From: Candidatus Obscuribacterales bacterium
GTDB lineage: Bacteria > Cyanobacteriota > Vampirovibrionia > Obscuribacterales > Obscuribacteraceae
NCBI GenBank assembly: GCA_019747875.1
Contig: JAIEQI010000126.1
Coordinates: 62,001-126,000 of the forward strand
Length of the DNA stretch: 64,000 nt
Reading direction: 5' to 3'
The notes under the pieces were generated by a model, which did no database searches, had not been told where the DNA came from, and was given only the letters and a program-made list of their open reading frames with translations. The position numbers were made by a program, and so were the translations under genes. Below, piece by piece: positions 26,301-30,760 of the stretch (the first letter of the stretch is position 1; each line of letters opens with the position of its first letter).

Positions 26301-29300
26301 ACTGGAATGGTCAGGATACCTGCTCCTGCATCCAGGGCGATCGTGCCACCGACACCAGTTGTGCTTGGGGCAACAGCAAGGTTCGTAGTCGACTTAATGT
26401 CAATGCCGCCGCTGCCACTGTTAGTTATGCTGATCGAACCACCGTCGCCGCCGCTTGCTCCGCTCTTGGCACTCAATGTGCCGATGATACCATTGCTAGT
26501 GACGCCGCTGGCAACATTGAACGATGTTGCGCTGTTGCTAGCAAGCGTAATCGACCCACCACTGCCGGTGCCCAAGCCGTCCGCGTTCAACGAACCGTTG
26601 ACGAAGAGATTACCCGAGCCCGGACCCAGGTTCGCTTTCAAGCTTACGCTGCCGCCTTTTGCATTGCCGGCCTGTGGTCCAAACTGCAGGGCCGTTAAGT
26701 TGTTAACCTTGAGATCGCCGTTAGTGGAAATGTCCACAATGCCGCCAGCACCGCCTGCTGCACCGCTCCTGGTGTCGACCTGGAAGATGTTGGCCGCTGC
26801 TGCAGTGTCCAGTGTTAGTCCGCTTCCACTTGTCAGCAAAGTTACCTTGCCGCCGTCGCCAGCGCCAGCGCCGGCTGCCTTGAGTGTGATATTTCCGGGG
26901 CTGCTGATGCTATTTGCAAGGATTGTTATACTTCCGCCTGCACCGCCACCGGCACCAGCAGCTGCAGACACTGTGCCTGCGTTGGAGAACTGAACATTTC
27001 CGCGAACCCCAACACTACCTGCATTCAGGGTTATCGAGCCGCCGCTGCCAGCCCCTGCTCCAGCTGCCGAAATATCTGTTGTATTTGTGATTATGATGTC
27101 TTGGTTATTCGTATTGGTAACGCTGACTGTTCCGCCTATCCCGCCGCCTGCGCCGGCGTTCGCAGAGATGGTCCCGTTGATACCATTAGCGACGGCCCCG
27201 CCATTGACAATAAAGGCTGAGCTGCCTGCGCTGGTCAAAATAAGTTTGCCACCATCTCCGGTGCCAATACCGTTGGCATTGAGAGCTCCTGATATAGAGA
27301 GGTTCCCGCTCCCGGCGGAGCCGGCTGTGAGTGTATAACTAGCTCCTTTCCCATTAGCCCCCTGTGGGCCAGCTTGCAGATTCGCCGCAGCAATCGTCAA
27401 ATCACCGCCCGAGGACAGCACTACAGATCCGCCATTTCCACCACCGGCACCTGATGTTGCAGAGATATTCAAGCTGCTGCCACTAACCGTCATAGGGGAG
27501 GCGGCTGTTGATGTAACCGTTATACTGCCCCCGTCTCCGCTGCCAGAGCCATTAGCTTTGAGGTTTAAGAGTCCTCCCGCCGTGACGCTGGTACCTCCAA
27601 GTAAGATGCTGCCGCCTTTTGCAGCGCCAGCTTTCGCACTGACATCGATTGTGCCGGCACTCAGAGCTAGTGCTCCCTTGCTAGCATCGATGGTTACGCT
27701 GCCGCCATTACCGCCAGCTCCGCCGGCTCCTGCTGAGATGGAGGCAGTGCTTGCACTTATGCCGCCGGTGCCATCGTTCTGTATGACGACCGATCCGCCA
27801 TCGGCACTGCTCGCGGCGCCGGCGTCGGCCGTCACAGCTCCCGCAAGAGTCATAAGGGCTGCGCTGTTCGTCCTCAGGGTGACGCTGCCACCTTTGCCTG
27901 ACCCCACACCGTTTGCGCTTATGCCTCCTGAAAGGCTAAGATTGCCTGCTCCTGCCGATCCGGCCCGTAATGATATGCTGGCGCCATCCCCGTTAGCACC
28001 CTGCGGTCCGGCGATCAGGCTGGTGGCTAGATTGTTGCCTGTCAGGTTGCGTCCGGCGCTGACGGTCACCGACCCACCAGCACCGCCACTGGCCCCACTG
28101 CGAGCATCGGCAGAAATTGTGTTGGCTCCGACCGTGTCAAGAGTTATGTCCGATGTCGAACCGGTAGTTGTTAATGTGATGGAGCCGCCAGCTCCAGTGC
28201 CAGCACCTTTTGCGAAAATGTCCAAATGAGCTGCACTTGTAATGCTTGATCCTGTAAGCGCTACCGTTCCACCTTTGCCATTTGCACCGGCAGCGGAAAA
28301 GTTAAGGGAGCCGCCATTTAGAACGAGTGCACCGCCTCCTGCATTTAGTGTCAGCGAACCTGCATCGCCCCCGCCGGTTGGGGTTGCAGTCAGTCCGAGT
28401 ACTGACCCGACGTTGATGCCGCCACTGCCATTATTAATGATGCTAATTTTGCCGCCGGAGCCATTGGCGCCGCCACCGTTGGCGCTAATTGTTCCTGAAA
28501 CCCCGGCTACAGTTGAGCTGCCTGTGAAAAATGCTGCTGTGCTAGTTTCAGTGATCGAAACTGTGCCACCAGCGCCTGTGGTGGAATTGGCATTTATGTT
28601 GCCGCTGACTTTGACCCCACCGCCACCGCTTATACTAATGCTGGCGCCGTTTGTGCTTAGACTTCCTGTTGAAATGTCTCGAGCTAGTAAGGAGCCAGCG
28701 CTGAATGTGCCACCACCAACGGCGCCAGTTACCTTATCTACTGTGATAGTACCGGATTGCGAGAGGCTGGCTGCGTTTAGTGAGATCGCTCCGCTTCCAC
28801 TGGTGCCACCGGTGGTGTCGATATTTCCAATGAGTAAGGATGTCGTCGCCGACGCATTCTTGTCGGCTGCGATAATCGTGACTGCCCCGCTGGCGGCGCC
28901 CGTACCTCCGGTTAGTATGTTCGTAGTTCCGGCCTGGACACGACCAGAATTGAATCCACCTCCGTCATAGGCAACGATGGTTACGCTTCCCCCGGCACCG
29001 GCTGCGCCTTTTGTGTTGATCGTGCTTATGCCGGCAAGATCAATATAGCCACCATTCGGATTAGCTGGACCAGTGATGTCCCAGGTAGTGCCACCGTTGA
29101 CAATGTTTACGCCCGCCGCCATCAAGACGTTGCCGCCTGTAGCCGCATTGGTATTGATACTGGCTGTGCTGCCATCGGTAAGAATGTTTCCGAAAGCTAT
29201 AACGCTAAGCGGATTTCCTGCGGTATTGACCACTCCTGTGATCGTGACATCGCCAACTGTGTTTACTATTGCCGGATCGCCCGTCATCGCAATGTTGCCG

Positions 29301-30424
29301 ATTGTCAGGTTTGGTGAGGATGCTTCAATAAAGGCTGCGCCACCTGTCATATTAAGAACACCGGTTATTTCACCGATATCCATGCTGATATGACCATCAC
29401 CGCCGTAGACGTTAAGTTGTTTCGATAGCCAATTGCCGCCGATTATCTCTGTTGTGAACTTCTCGGTACCTAAAATATCGCCGATATTTATTGCGTTCAG
29501 CGATTGAACAATACCGCTGGTGTTGTTCACCGAAAGGTTTTGATTTATCAGTCCTTGCAGATTCAGATTATTGGTTGCAGACATCAAGCCGCTGTTAATA
29601 ATCGTGCCTGTCATGCTCTGTATATTTACGTTCTGCGCAGTTATGGATGCCGTAATTGATCCGATGCTCTGATTTACGATGTTTGAGCCTGCCGTAATAT
29701 TCAAAGTCCCTGGCGAGCTTATCGTCCCCATATTGGTTATCTGATTAGCAACATTCAGTGTCAGATTTGCTGAGGAAAACAGGTTGCCGAAAAAATTACT
29801 CGTTGGCAGGCTACCTGAGAGAAGTCCACCAGAACCAATTGAGAGGTTGCCAAGATTCATGACGGCAGTTATGCCGGGTGTTACCTGGAGTGCGTAGAGG
29901 GATCCCAGTACATTTACGTTTCCGGTAACCGAAAAGGGTGTGGAAGAGTTGAAACCGATCGAACCGAAGGAAACGTTTTGGGGAATTACGAGCGAGCTAA
30001 AATTGCTGGCCTGGCTTGCTTGTACGCTGGCAAATCCACCAGCGGCAGCCCCGCTAGAAGATACCAATAAGCTTTGTGATCCAGTAGTCAGAATTTGGTT
30101 GAGAGCTAAATACTGGGCTGGTGTTAAGAGCTGTCCGGGGGTGATTGTTAAGGAGCTTCCGCCTTGAACGGTGTTTCCGCTGAGTGTGCCACCAATTTGT
30201 ATGTTAACCGGAGTGGAGGAGCCATGAAGCACGCTGGCTTCAGTTGAGGACAAATCCAGGCTGGTATTGGCTGGTGTCGATGGCGTTGGGGTTCCAGTCG
30301 TATGGCTGTCAAGGTTGCCTGCGTCTTGCGCATGGACGAGTGGAAGAGCAAAAGGGTTGACTAAAACAAACAGGGATAGGTTTGCTGCCATCCACGCTCT
30401 AAGTCTGAAAGACGGTTTGGTCAT
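2390..30424 (-). CDS. Giant filamentous-haemagglutinin-like / beta-solenoid surface protein (9344 aa) with signal peptide and C-terminal FecR-like segments
   Basis: Single ORF of 28 kb. N-terminus MTKPSFRLRAWMAANLSLFVLVNPFALPLVHAQ looks like a Sec signal peptide; the body is made of repeats such as GGSGGSITL.N.G.GGI and NLTLNVANQITNMGTISSPGTLNITAG. Confidence 0.85.
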   Translation of the reverse strand: MTKPSFRLRAWMAANLSLFVLVNPFALPLVHAQDAGNLDSHTTGTPTPSTPANTSLDLSSTEASVLHGSSTPVNIQIGGTLSGNTVQGGSSLTITPGQLLTPAQYLALNQILTTGSQSLLVSSSGAAAGGFASVQASQASNFSSLVIPQNVSFGSIGFNSSTPFSVTGNVNVLGSLYALQVTPGITAVMNLGNLSIGSGGLLSGSLPTSNFFGNLFSSANLTLNVANQITNMGTISSPGTLNITAGSNIVNQSIGSITASITAQNVNIQSMTGTIINSGLMSATNNLNLQGLINQNLSVNNTSGIVQSLNAINIGDILGTEKFTTEIIGGNWLSKQLNVYGGDGHISMDIGEITGVLNMTGGAAFIEASSPNLTIGNIAMTGDPAIVNTVGDVTITGVVNTAGNPLSVIAFGNILTDGSTASINTNAATGGNVLMAAGVNIVNGGTTWDITGPANPNGGYIDLAGISTINTKGAAGAGGSVTIVAYDGGGFNSGRVQAGTTNILTGGTGAASGAVTIIAADKNASATTSLLIGNIDTTGGTSGSGAISLNAASLSQSGTITVDKVTGAVGGGTFSAGSLLARDISTGSLSTNGASISISGGGGVKVSGNINANSTTGAGGTVSITETSTAAFFTGSSTVAGVSGTISANGGGANGSGGKISIINNGSGGINVGSVLGLTATPTGGGDAGSLTLNAGGGALVLNGGSLNFSAAGANGKGGTVALTGSSITSAAHLDIFAKGAGTGAGGSITLTTTGSTSDITLDTVGANTISADARSGASGGAGGSVTVSAGRNLTGNNLATSLIAGPQGANGDGASISLRAGSAGAGNLSLSGGISANGVGSGKGGSVTLRTNSAALMTLAGAVTADAGAASSADGGSVVIQNDGTGGISASTASISAGAGGAGGNGGSVTIDASKGALALSAGTIDVSAKAGAAKGGSILLGGTSVTAGGLLNLKANGSGSGDGGSITVTSTAASPMTVSGSSLNISATSGAGGGNGGSVVLSSGGDLTIAAANLQAGPQGANGKGASYTLTAGSAGSGNLSISGALNANGIGTGDGGKLILTSAGSSAFIVNGGAVANGINGTISANAGAGGGIGGTVSVTNTNNQDIIITNTTDISAAGAGAGSGGSITLNAGSVGVRGNVQFSNAGTVSAAAGAGGGAGGSITILANSISSPGNITLKAAGAGAGDGGKVTLLTSGSGLTLDTAAAANIFQVDTRSGAAGGAGGIVDISTNGDLKVNNLTALQFGPQAGNAKGGSVSLKANLGPGSGNLFVNGSLNADGLGTGSGGSITLASNSATSFNVASGVTSNGIIGTLSAKSGASGGDGGSISITNSGSGGIDIKSTTNLAVAPSTTGVGGTIALDAGAGILTIPVTAGANTLDASASGVATKDGGSISLIGSGVNVSGAVVLNLKADAAGSGKGGNVTVTSNGGTNDINVGTNGGDLSISALGGSSGSANGDGGTVSLTAGRDIIIQPAQLTAGPQGTNGSGATINLTAGRDAFINGSLATNAKGIGTGGNITVVVNSTNQFDISAGASTNGIKGTVSAQGGTTSGNGGKISITNNGTGGIGASAPANLLVNATSGAGGTITLNSPNGAISIPAGNLNANAAGGNFTGGTINVIGTGINVGGAGTLNLVADGSGSGSGGKINLTTTTAAGTVTVGSANGNVTISANAGPAAGANGGTVDISSGGSLIIDASNLKTTVGSTGNGPTINLAASTVDVSGNSFLQVTGSIDASGTGNGNGGVVNISYREPNAGSPLLVGAVGARNFISGNVLAEAPGTGTGGTITFTNKAAAPLNVELQGTGKISSNSVSGSLGQVNFNQPGQSVNVSGNAVGVGTVLGVVNAVGTTVTIDPRANNEVLNAGTITASTGDINLSATGTAGRVNIGEGLTTSAAGNVNISAFTVQVNGTALSTKAAGKISITSPGQLDLLGEGTLRTSGGGATLIDIASATGFALNLTSAINYDLGSGAGRTLQFRAEGAGGNINTARNSNQIVAGGANLNVRSPNLNMGLNSAFTASGASIVTIDSGSVGSQSLTITAQDFPGGGNATFTTGAGGQLKVGPTTGTSDGQNLTFARSAGANTANINFVGADLQTTTNKGASTTVAAGVTLSSDKNITITVNGDDAAAGASAGTLSNSGTITSSNAAGSIYVKSTNTVNQRAGLTLSGTGGLYTLTGGGAGTIKFEASPNGQQNTLAINNSLSADPGAAGTTQFLAESCLSTISIANNQTVTINNGTLAQFRTPNLIFGTASGITATQAATAIAIDTGVVCPACDLQVQTPSSSLATVQTAGGGITIDNLNSGFDINFTLSGAAAGTLNLNGSATSGTVITTVNGAAGDTSVAANLAINSNRAITLNVNGGSLTNNGTIASSVNTGPGLITVQSTGNLTIPVVSNFNVSPTAATGDGGTIKILASAGNLSLGNGTINANAKSSGAGGTILIDAQTIAITAGSPLNLNANAAGAAAGAAKLGGTISINAGGTTGDITVGGGGGFNASATGAGNGGNGGSVTMSAGRTLSIAGAGTIAVGATGTNGKGGTITLSASNKATNGTLTVSNVLQADGVGNGSGGLIDITNNSTAATSINAALSAVGGATGTGGKIQITSLGQGTNGGLTISGNLLATSTSTTGGQVVINAGGATSGALSLQSALVDTSSSTGSGGTIDISAASITGSAAIVSVLKSSGGVAGGTVNVSSLTGDIAFSKSLSVTSTGGTGNGGAINISAAGAFTVGNGGTGFNSSSTSASAGNITLKASQVLTNKNLTLGTGATVTASSGNATPATITIQNNSTGTLTLNANVSANGGAAGAPGGTILIQNNGNVASAGGISIAAGVNVTSNGNGAANGGSVTIQSSGALAGPVSILGNVSANAGTSGNGGSVDITGSTFTGAAGLTYSANGGSAGAGKGGSVTLTTLGAASDITMAAGGFNLKATSGSTGGDGGTIKVITGRNIDLQAAGVINASVLAGNGSGGKVTLQASNNAAANGTLKVTPAISANGSGTGDGGSITLRNDSNAANAILVTGALSANAGTSGIGGTIDITNLGRGGANGGISISSATFTATGAGTTTGTGGTITISASGATPGAVSITTPTLDASALGKVGKGGSISVSGSTFTGVAAQTFTADGARTAGGAGGAGGSISITTLGATADIILPATTILRAIGGATAGDGGKVAISAGRTLTIGNAGNINVSVTAGAAGNGGRIDLTASTAANGNLTSTVNLLANAGGSGTGGIVNITNNSSGNISLKAISAIGGTATAGTGGQVTITNLGKVTNGGIILNAGIDVRGSSGAAPAGTGAGGTITVNAGGATPGAISFPAAVTFNASGAGNTGGAGGKIDITGSSISSAGVGLRSFIASATQTAGGSGPGGQVLLTAVGATGDINFSSGTMALTAVGGVAGGGGGQVTLAAGRSLTLPGGAGSTINVNATAGNNVGGTVNISGSNSASGSLLLTTPITANGAGNGRGGIVAITNNTNAAVNPLTINGAISATGGQIAGVGSQITITNKGVGATNNGISINAGLTATGASPNQGGIITIDASSGTTPGAITFPAVVTLNVSGSAVAGATGDGGSINISGSSISSTTVAGARTFTASGASGGKGGSITLQSTTGNIDFFTTGSMTANALGGNGAATGGAGGIINLTAAKNLVLAAGTISASAQANNSAGGNVTLIGSNVVNTGILTVNAPITASGIGTGRGGIVSITNNSSGLLTVGGSITANGGELAAVGSSITIRNTGTGVANGGITIAGAPTLSATGTTSNKGGQIVLDSFTGAVDGAISFTGASTFNVSGTGAAASAGGSISVQGLSVKTAGAGARTFTANGSQTVGGSGAAGSITIQSSGATGDVDFSTGSAVISAIGGKVSGIGGTVAITSGRSINLPGSITVSSTGGSDAGTVTITGSNVATTGSLSVASSITGNAVGGGRGGIVSITNNTSSAATPFTVSGAISVNGGQITGTGSQVTLRNLGATGTNNGITVSNSISATGAGTNAGGVILVDAGTAAPIGNVVFTAGFNASVNSSGSSTAGNITVNGKAVTLNSYAFTANNTGTGTGGTIGINASTDLNTGTALITTNSASAAKAGSINLSGTNSIAYGGGNMQANNTGGGDSGSITWTGGTITLAAGTISASSTGKAGGNGVISITGKSIAGTAAAGVRNLIVDAATTAGGAGGAGGTITLTANGGATGDISTPAGTSFVLQARGGVAGGIGGNINITADRTANLALFTTLDASAKGGNSNGGNIAITGSNSAGTNGLVTIGSALTANGTGTGLGGTVSIKNNSNATNSITVGAGISATGGRSGAGVGGSISIANTGVAGATGTVVLSGNINANGVNPNNGGKIDIVLGTTNTVNLTVNSATISANQTGTGGAGVSGGTVNIQASAMTFPAGVHNIQANGPSGAAGVGTGGSVTLTTTAAGAAGDLTVAGPAGLNITATGGVGSGKGGTITVTSSNNLLVGGGAGTGLNASALLGNSGGGRINLTAGNNLTVNAGGVLATATGNGDGGQIDMIASNVAGNNGTLTVNPNISVNGAGSGKGGTINITNNSNNAAAIAIAGNLTADGGTTGAGGSINITNNGVAGATGKITLGTGLGNTISAIGQGGGAGGTISVSAGSTNAVNLVLNSGTVLANATGTAGKGGTIGISGTTLTLLAGAHTISANGATAALGSGDGGQVTVATTGATADITLSAGGLTVTANAGISGGDGGQVSLSAGRSLAINAAGLISAAAQGGNGKGGTINLTASANAVNGTLTVVPLVSVNGFGSGAGGSINITNHSNAANSIDIQGSLSANGGATGKGGSIVITNDGRAGGTGAIILGANAGPGNIFNATGNGGADAGSITVSGGAVNSVTTTINAAAIAASASGATGKGGSVSISSTAINLGNAVTHSLLALGALTGTGNGGTVSVTATGASSDIIMNAGVGGLTLAADGGTTGGSGGTVSVSAGRTIQVNAAGLISAAALAGNGTGGRIDLTASTASNNGNLTVAPNLSVDGSGTGAGGIVNVINNSQGSISTAGISAKGGASAGAGVGGTILVRNDGKAGANGGITIGGTYDVSGQNASAGSITVDADGLVGGTAGAISIGAPGGLNIQANAGVAGSGGPISLSGSSITFTSAAAYTISANGLAAGGGGTIGLTASSGTFDASGATKLVVTSTSGKAGVGTGSGGDVTISAGSSLLLNPIAAGSSIQTTALGTSGNGGKVTLSASNASAVGALTLTNMSITASGATGAGGAGSGAAVSITNNSQGAITVNNTSTITTTGGADSGTGGAVTITNTGNVSNGGITLNANITTSAAGGVGGAITANAGGATAGAINLGTMIMDSRSLGAAFTGGTIGVTGKSISGGAGAVSLLSSGASGGGAVGITATTGAVTIPGSFTITSGGGTGTGGNVDITAGTSILLTGGGNITSLATSGTAGNINLKASQTAANGNLTVSQVLNTSTTSGQAGDINIINDSTGTILTSANILAGNSAGKAGNILIQNNGNGGSAGLITLGGTNIFADAKDNNGGTIKVLSTGANAGAVQLDTDNLSASASGTTGNGGSIIISSKSISVGAAVNHLVAANGADTGTGDGGLVSITTTSAVSDLTFGTANGTINAQARSVNSGSGGKITVSAGRSITVNTPAGMRVDALGNGNGGTIDLTGSATATDGNVALSAGLSASGSGTGKGGTIKVINNSTGLISVGGAVTANAGGTGGDGGSISFQNDGRGGSNGGMSFAAAADLSAQGRTATGGSIIVDADGNNGGAIAFNNSSISTSGLANGVGGTITVTAGNISSPSTQFLAKGAGTGDGGAISVSTNSLGVGGNIGTGANAYSASADGGATSGKAGSINFSAAAGLITSGSFTAIGGAGAKGGSITLSSAALGSGNLATGSLNANGGATSGDGGSISATVGSNGGFIRISGNVSANAAVSGSGGTIGITYNDGNSLTTGGSSASNFINGTITANAATAGSGGAISFGNSAASSLSMLLNGGAGSISANNAGAGTLGTITLTPTAGQQISAINNAAGTGDMVGRIFATGTSVTINLQQANSTLTVGNIQSTVGNVSLTVACPGGTISVPGAAFPGSQVISAAAVNTSSDILTLTGNGLIRANGVGVASTIRANTLTMSGTSIIETTGAGSDLNIQSCCAGGNALQVNMNSAGAILRAAGANSNLNFNSLANGQVSIGSSGNGLLSATGKVGFFGNTAAVAVAINSIVGTVTGTGTDFSVITNTGSLTANTISATGNVSLTASNGPLSATSVSTTGGKLDLLVTTGGNLTANNVSSSGALTITNNAAAVGSGAITIGGLNGAKSTGSTINITSGTNGDIIANSIINGDGTVTLTTGSAGNIALNADTTSTTASLSMSSGSGATNNITIGTGITASGATATTTTSPILNVNGTGVLQAGTGDLSIISNLASKALVVNLGATAALKSTGANIVFNTVGNPGAITMNGGGGNVSAGGATPLVTFNGGTAAVDVSVNSITGCVGGTGNPFDIKVASDTLSAGSISTAGTITINNTAGDIVFCANCTSTGGSVSATTPAANSITVNSGVTVQGKTGISFSTGTLNNNGSIIAVNNTNLIKANTINNNAGGLIQATAGNVDLQSNGAATLAVVTGAGSNINAQGGGNDIRFNPTTAAAVSVTGTGNLSAADQLILKTSGGDAKLTVNSISGTITANGNVGAFTATSTTGDLTINSVTANASALATAGNGNLSVTSLTAGTTVDLTVTTGGNLVADTVSGGTTVNLTVSSGGNMTANSVSGVAAVTLLNNSAAAGKGSVTVGGANGLSSTGSTVNITSGTNGDITANSKIIADGTVTLLTGSAGNIALNANTSSTNAALSLTSGSGATNNITIATGITASGATTATANSPILNVNGTGILQAGTGLLSVNSNLAGNALVVNLGATAKLQSTSNNVVFNTAGSPGAITMTGGGGNILAGGATPLVTLNGGAGNAVNVDVNSITGCVGGTGEPFSVQVATGTLSAGSINTAGAITLTNNGGNLVFCADCISSGSTVTASTPAANSITLNSGVTVQGNKGVSFTTGTVNNNGSIIADTGTALLTTNTINNNANALIQATAGNVDLQSNGAATLFVVTGNSSNIKALGGANDIRFNPTTAKAVSVTGTGNLSAADQLILNTNGGNATLTINSIGGTITATGNVGTFTATTTTGNLTIDTVTATGSALATAGNGNLSVTSLSAGSTVDLTVTTGGNLIANSVSGAGAVTLLNSSAAAGKGAVTVGGVNGLTSTGSTISITSGANGDITANSKISGDSNVTLLGGANTNIALNANTTSTNGFLSLTSGSGATNNISIANGITASGATTTTATTPILNVGNASTLQSGSGDLSIISNLAGNALLVNLSANAKLQSTGANVIFNTAANKGAITMNTGNGDILAGGATPTVTFNGGTNKVDVDVNSIVGCVGGTGDPFSVKVATGTLSAGGITTPSDLILNNLAGDITFCASCTSTAGKIIATTSVANAINVNASVTVQGQTGITFTTGTVNNNGTIVAVTGSTLLTADTINNLAGGTIQATNGNVDLQSNGAATLTVSTGLGSNINAQGLNNDIRFNPTTAAKVSVTGTGNLSAADQLILNTNGGNATVTVNSISGTLTATGNVGNLTATSATGNLTISTITATGSALATAGNGNLTVTDLSAGTTVDLTVTTGGNLIANSVSGAGAVTLTNNSAAAGKGAVTIGGANGLKSTGSTISISSGANGDITANSKITGDSNVTLTAGAAGNIALNANTTSTNGSLNMTSGTGATNNITIATGVTASGATTTTTTSPILNVNGTGVLQAGTGDLSIISNLASKALVVNLGATAALTSTGANVVFNTAGNPGAITMNGGGGNISAGGATPLVTLNGGTGAVDVNVNSIIGCVGGTGNPFDVKVASGTLSAGSINAAGSVSLNNTAGDIVFCANCTLTGGSVSATTPAANSITVNSGVTVQGKTGISFSTGTVNNNGSIIAVNNTNLIKANTINNNAGGLIQATAGNVDLQSNGAATLAVVTGAGSNINAQGGGNDIRFNPTTAAAVSVTGTGNLSAADQLILNTNGGDASLNVNSIGGTLTATGSVGILTVTTTTGNLSLDTVTANGKAVVTANNGTLSATALSSASTIDLTVTTGGNLIANSLTGTGAVTLKNDSPVVGTGFVTVGGANGLQSTGSTVTISSGANGDITANAKISGNSDVTLTSGANGNLLLNANTSSTNSLLSLTSGKSAGNSITIANGVTASGATTTATNSPTLNVNGNGVLQAGTGNLSVNSNGAGNALTVNLGATAELKSSGANVNFNTSLSPGAITMLGGGGNISAGGATPLVTLNGGSGNAVNVDVNSIVGCVGGTGDPFSVQVGTGTLSAGSITTAGALNLTNNGGNIAFCADCTSTGGTITATTPVANSVSVNAGVTVKGQTGVSFNTGTVNNNGTVIAVTGPTSMKANTVNNNANATIQASAGNIDLQANGGVLTVSTAAGSSIKASNDVRFNATTAGQISINGPSTGLIQAGNKVLLNGGSGSVNANVEQIIGCIDVNGSDIALQVSLGDLNFCCAAPINTSGAGSGGNVSITATNGGIFALPNIITDGTGAGNKAGSVSLTAATGISVGSISAVGNAGADGGTVSLTGTSGTIVGSTISAGANGGGNGGTINTNSPNIQLSGVLGNGSSLDVSSPAGQAGTVNVTTTSKNVLKIGTTVGPNFIQGGIDASGVNGGFINLTNNNVGGLNFDIAASATITTNATTGTAGNIQFRTLNLGTGPLNVFNAGLITSIDALTGTTGRVGFNGGPFQDVTLICTGCVRAGEFIAFGNLNTSTLELEPQPAGLITIVGSCIQGKIITNGRFPVPPTTGQQPTITTTANAAIPTLSLPGFTNTGVPTDRITFNVDIADQSAATRALTMGDQRTWYVAEGPAQPFVLEDDDQTIIVGKEGSILALPEPRTLALQSGRLAILVGSKADLNVETSFGVVTIPANAVVLIDSTNENVLRVTNLSGSPATVNAQAPQSNNNPTPLSVVAGEELVLASSKASPDDLAAEDGLTRQSATFSAMVPSLRLFKNTMNVKEIVEQERLLSCGADQECLTRKRMDALKAAIGIPVRPSDASSKSGTQNNGASGRPLNGTQNGAWAPKTLHQTPRISFNNSLNQLWQQASRSVKQAQQEEEENLSPIAFSSSIGATAATMGTLQTANLSMATIKHRGAAIQTQGEKIVLERGEILVVATKKTLINAGDCTIVIPAGSIALISKDLLVTKVRNVWESKAASIRQYIGKNHVDISAGQESLLARDTKTLAKVYTADEIGRRRVRHIDLENNKLTTSEVSLISLMYASPVLKSLVKSDQAADENLIGKMLKMAACIQSVTGSHGSYANMGQK
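2640..2915 (-). other. Second FecR-like segment within the giant protein (approximate limits)
   Basis: IVLERGEILVVATKKTLINAGDCTIVIPAGSIALISKDLLVTKV...KNHVDISAGQESLLA. Confidence 0.45.
3430..3775 (-). other. First FecR-like segment within the giant protein (approximate limits)
   Basis: TLALQSGRLAILVGSKADLNVETSFGVVTIPANAVVLIDSTNENVLRVTNLSG...LSVVAGEELVLA matches the FecR layout (G.l......g....l.t..g.v.v....f.v......v.v..G...v..G). Confidence 0.5.
5000..12000 (-). repeat. Five tandem ~1.37-kb (457-479 codon) repeats within the giant gene (outer limits approximate)
   Basis: The codons for CVGGTG recur at + strand positions 5448, 6822, 8193, 9564 and 11001 (spacings 1374, 1371, 1371, 1437, all multiples of 3). 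Confidence 0.85.
12700..28900 (-). repeat. Many shorter degenerate coding repeats (GGxGG / ITxxGxGGI / AGPQGxNGxG types) in the giant gene
   Basis: Recurring peptide strings such as GAGGSITLTT, NGGxISI, SAGRxLxI and AGPQGANGxGAxxxL in the translation; limits approximate. Confidence 0.8.
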
Positions 30425-30502
30425 TGGGTTTCCGGGAGCGAATTAGGGAAGAGCGACTTATTCTCGGTTGAAGGCGGACATGCTGCGGGATTTTTCCTAT
30501 TG

Positions 30503-30527
30503 TACATATTAGATCCTTGTATATGTA
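30503..30527. promoter_or_regulatory. Inverted repeat TACATAT-N11-ATATGTA upstream of the giant gene
   Basis: Direct reading: TACATAT at 30503-30509, ATATGTA at 30521-30527, about 80-100 nt upstream of the ATG at 30424. Confidence 0.35.
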
Positions 30528-30650
30528 ATCGGTCTATTGACTGATCGGTGCTTGTTGCAGTCCACCTTGAACTTACTAATTACCGCCTGGTAAGGTTTTT
30601 CGGCTTACTATTAGTGCTCGGCAATTTGACCCACCCCTACGCCGTCGCGG

Positions 30651-30681
30651 AAATCCCTGACGCGATGTAGGGATTTTTCTG
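30651..30681 (+). terminator. Hairpin AAATCCCT-N10-AGGGATTT followed by T-run on + strand
   Basis: Perfect 8-bp stem in the gap between the transglycosylase stop (30761) and giant-gene start (30424). The T-run faces + although both flanking genes are minus. Confidence 0.3.
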
Positions 30682-30760
30682 TCGGGAGATCGCGAAAATG
30701 ATCGATTCCGGAGAGGCGGCCCTGGCAAGTAATACTAGCGGATCGGCACGGGATGGCGAT

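Noticed and set aside
2430-30351. Dozens of plus-strand ORFs (e.g. 20..21.7 kb, 581 aa; 25215..26993, 592 aa) antisense to the giant gene
   Set aside because: Low-complexity P/L/V/A-rich translations are the mirror of the Gly/Ser/Thr-rich repeats on the other strand; no recognisable domain.
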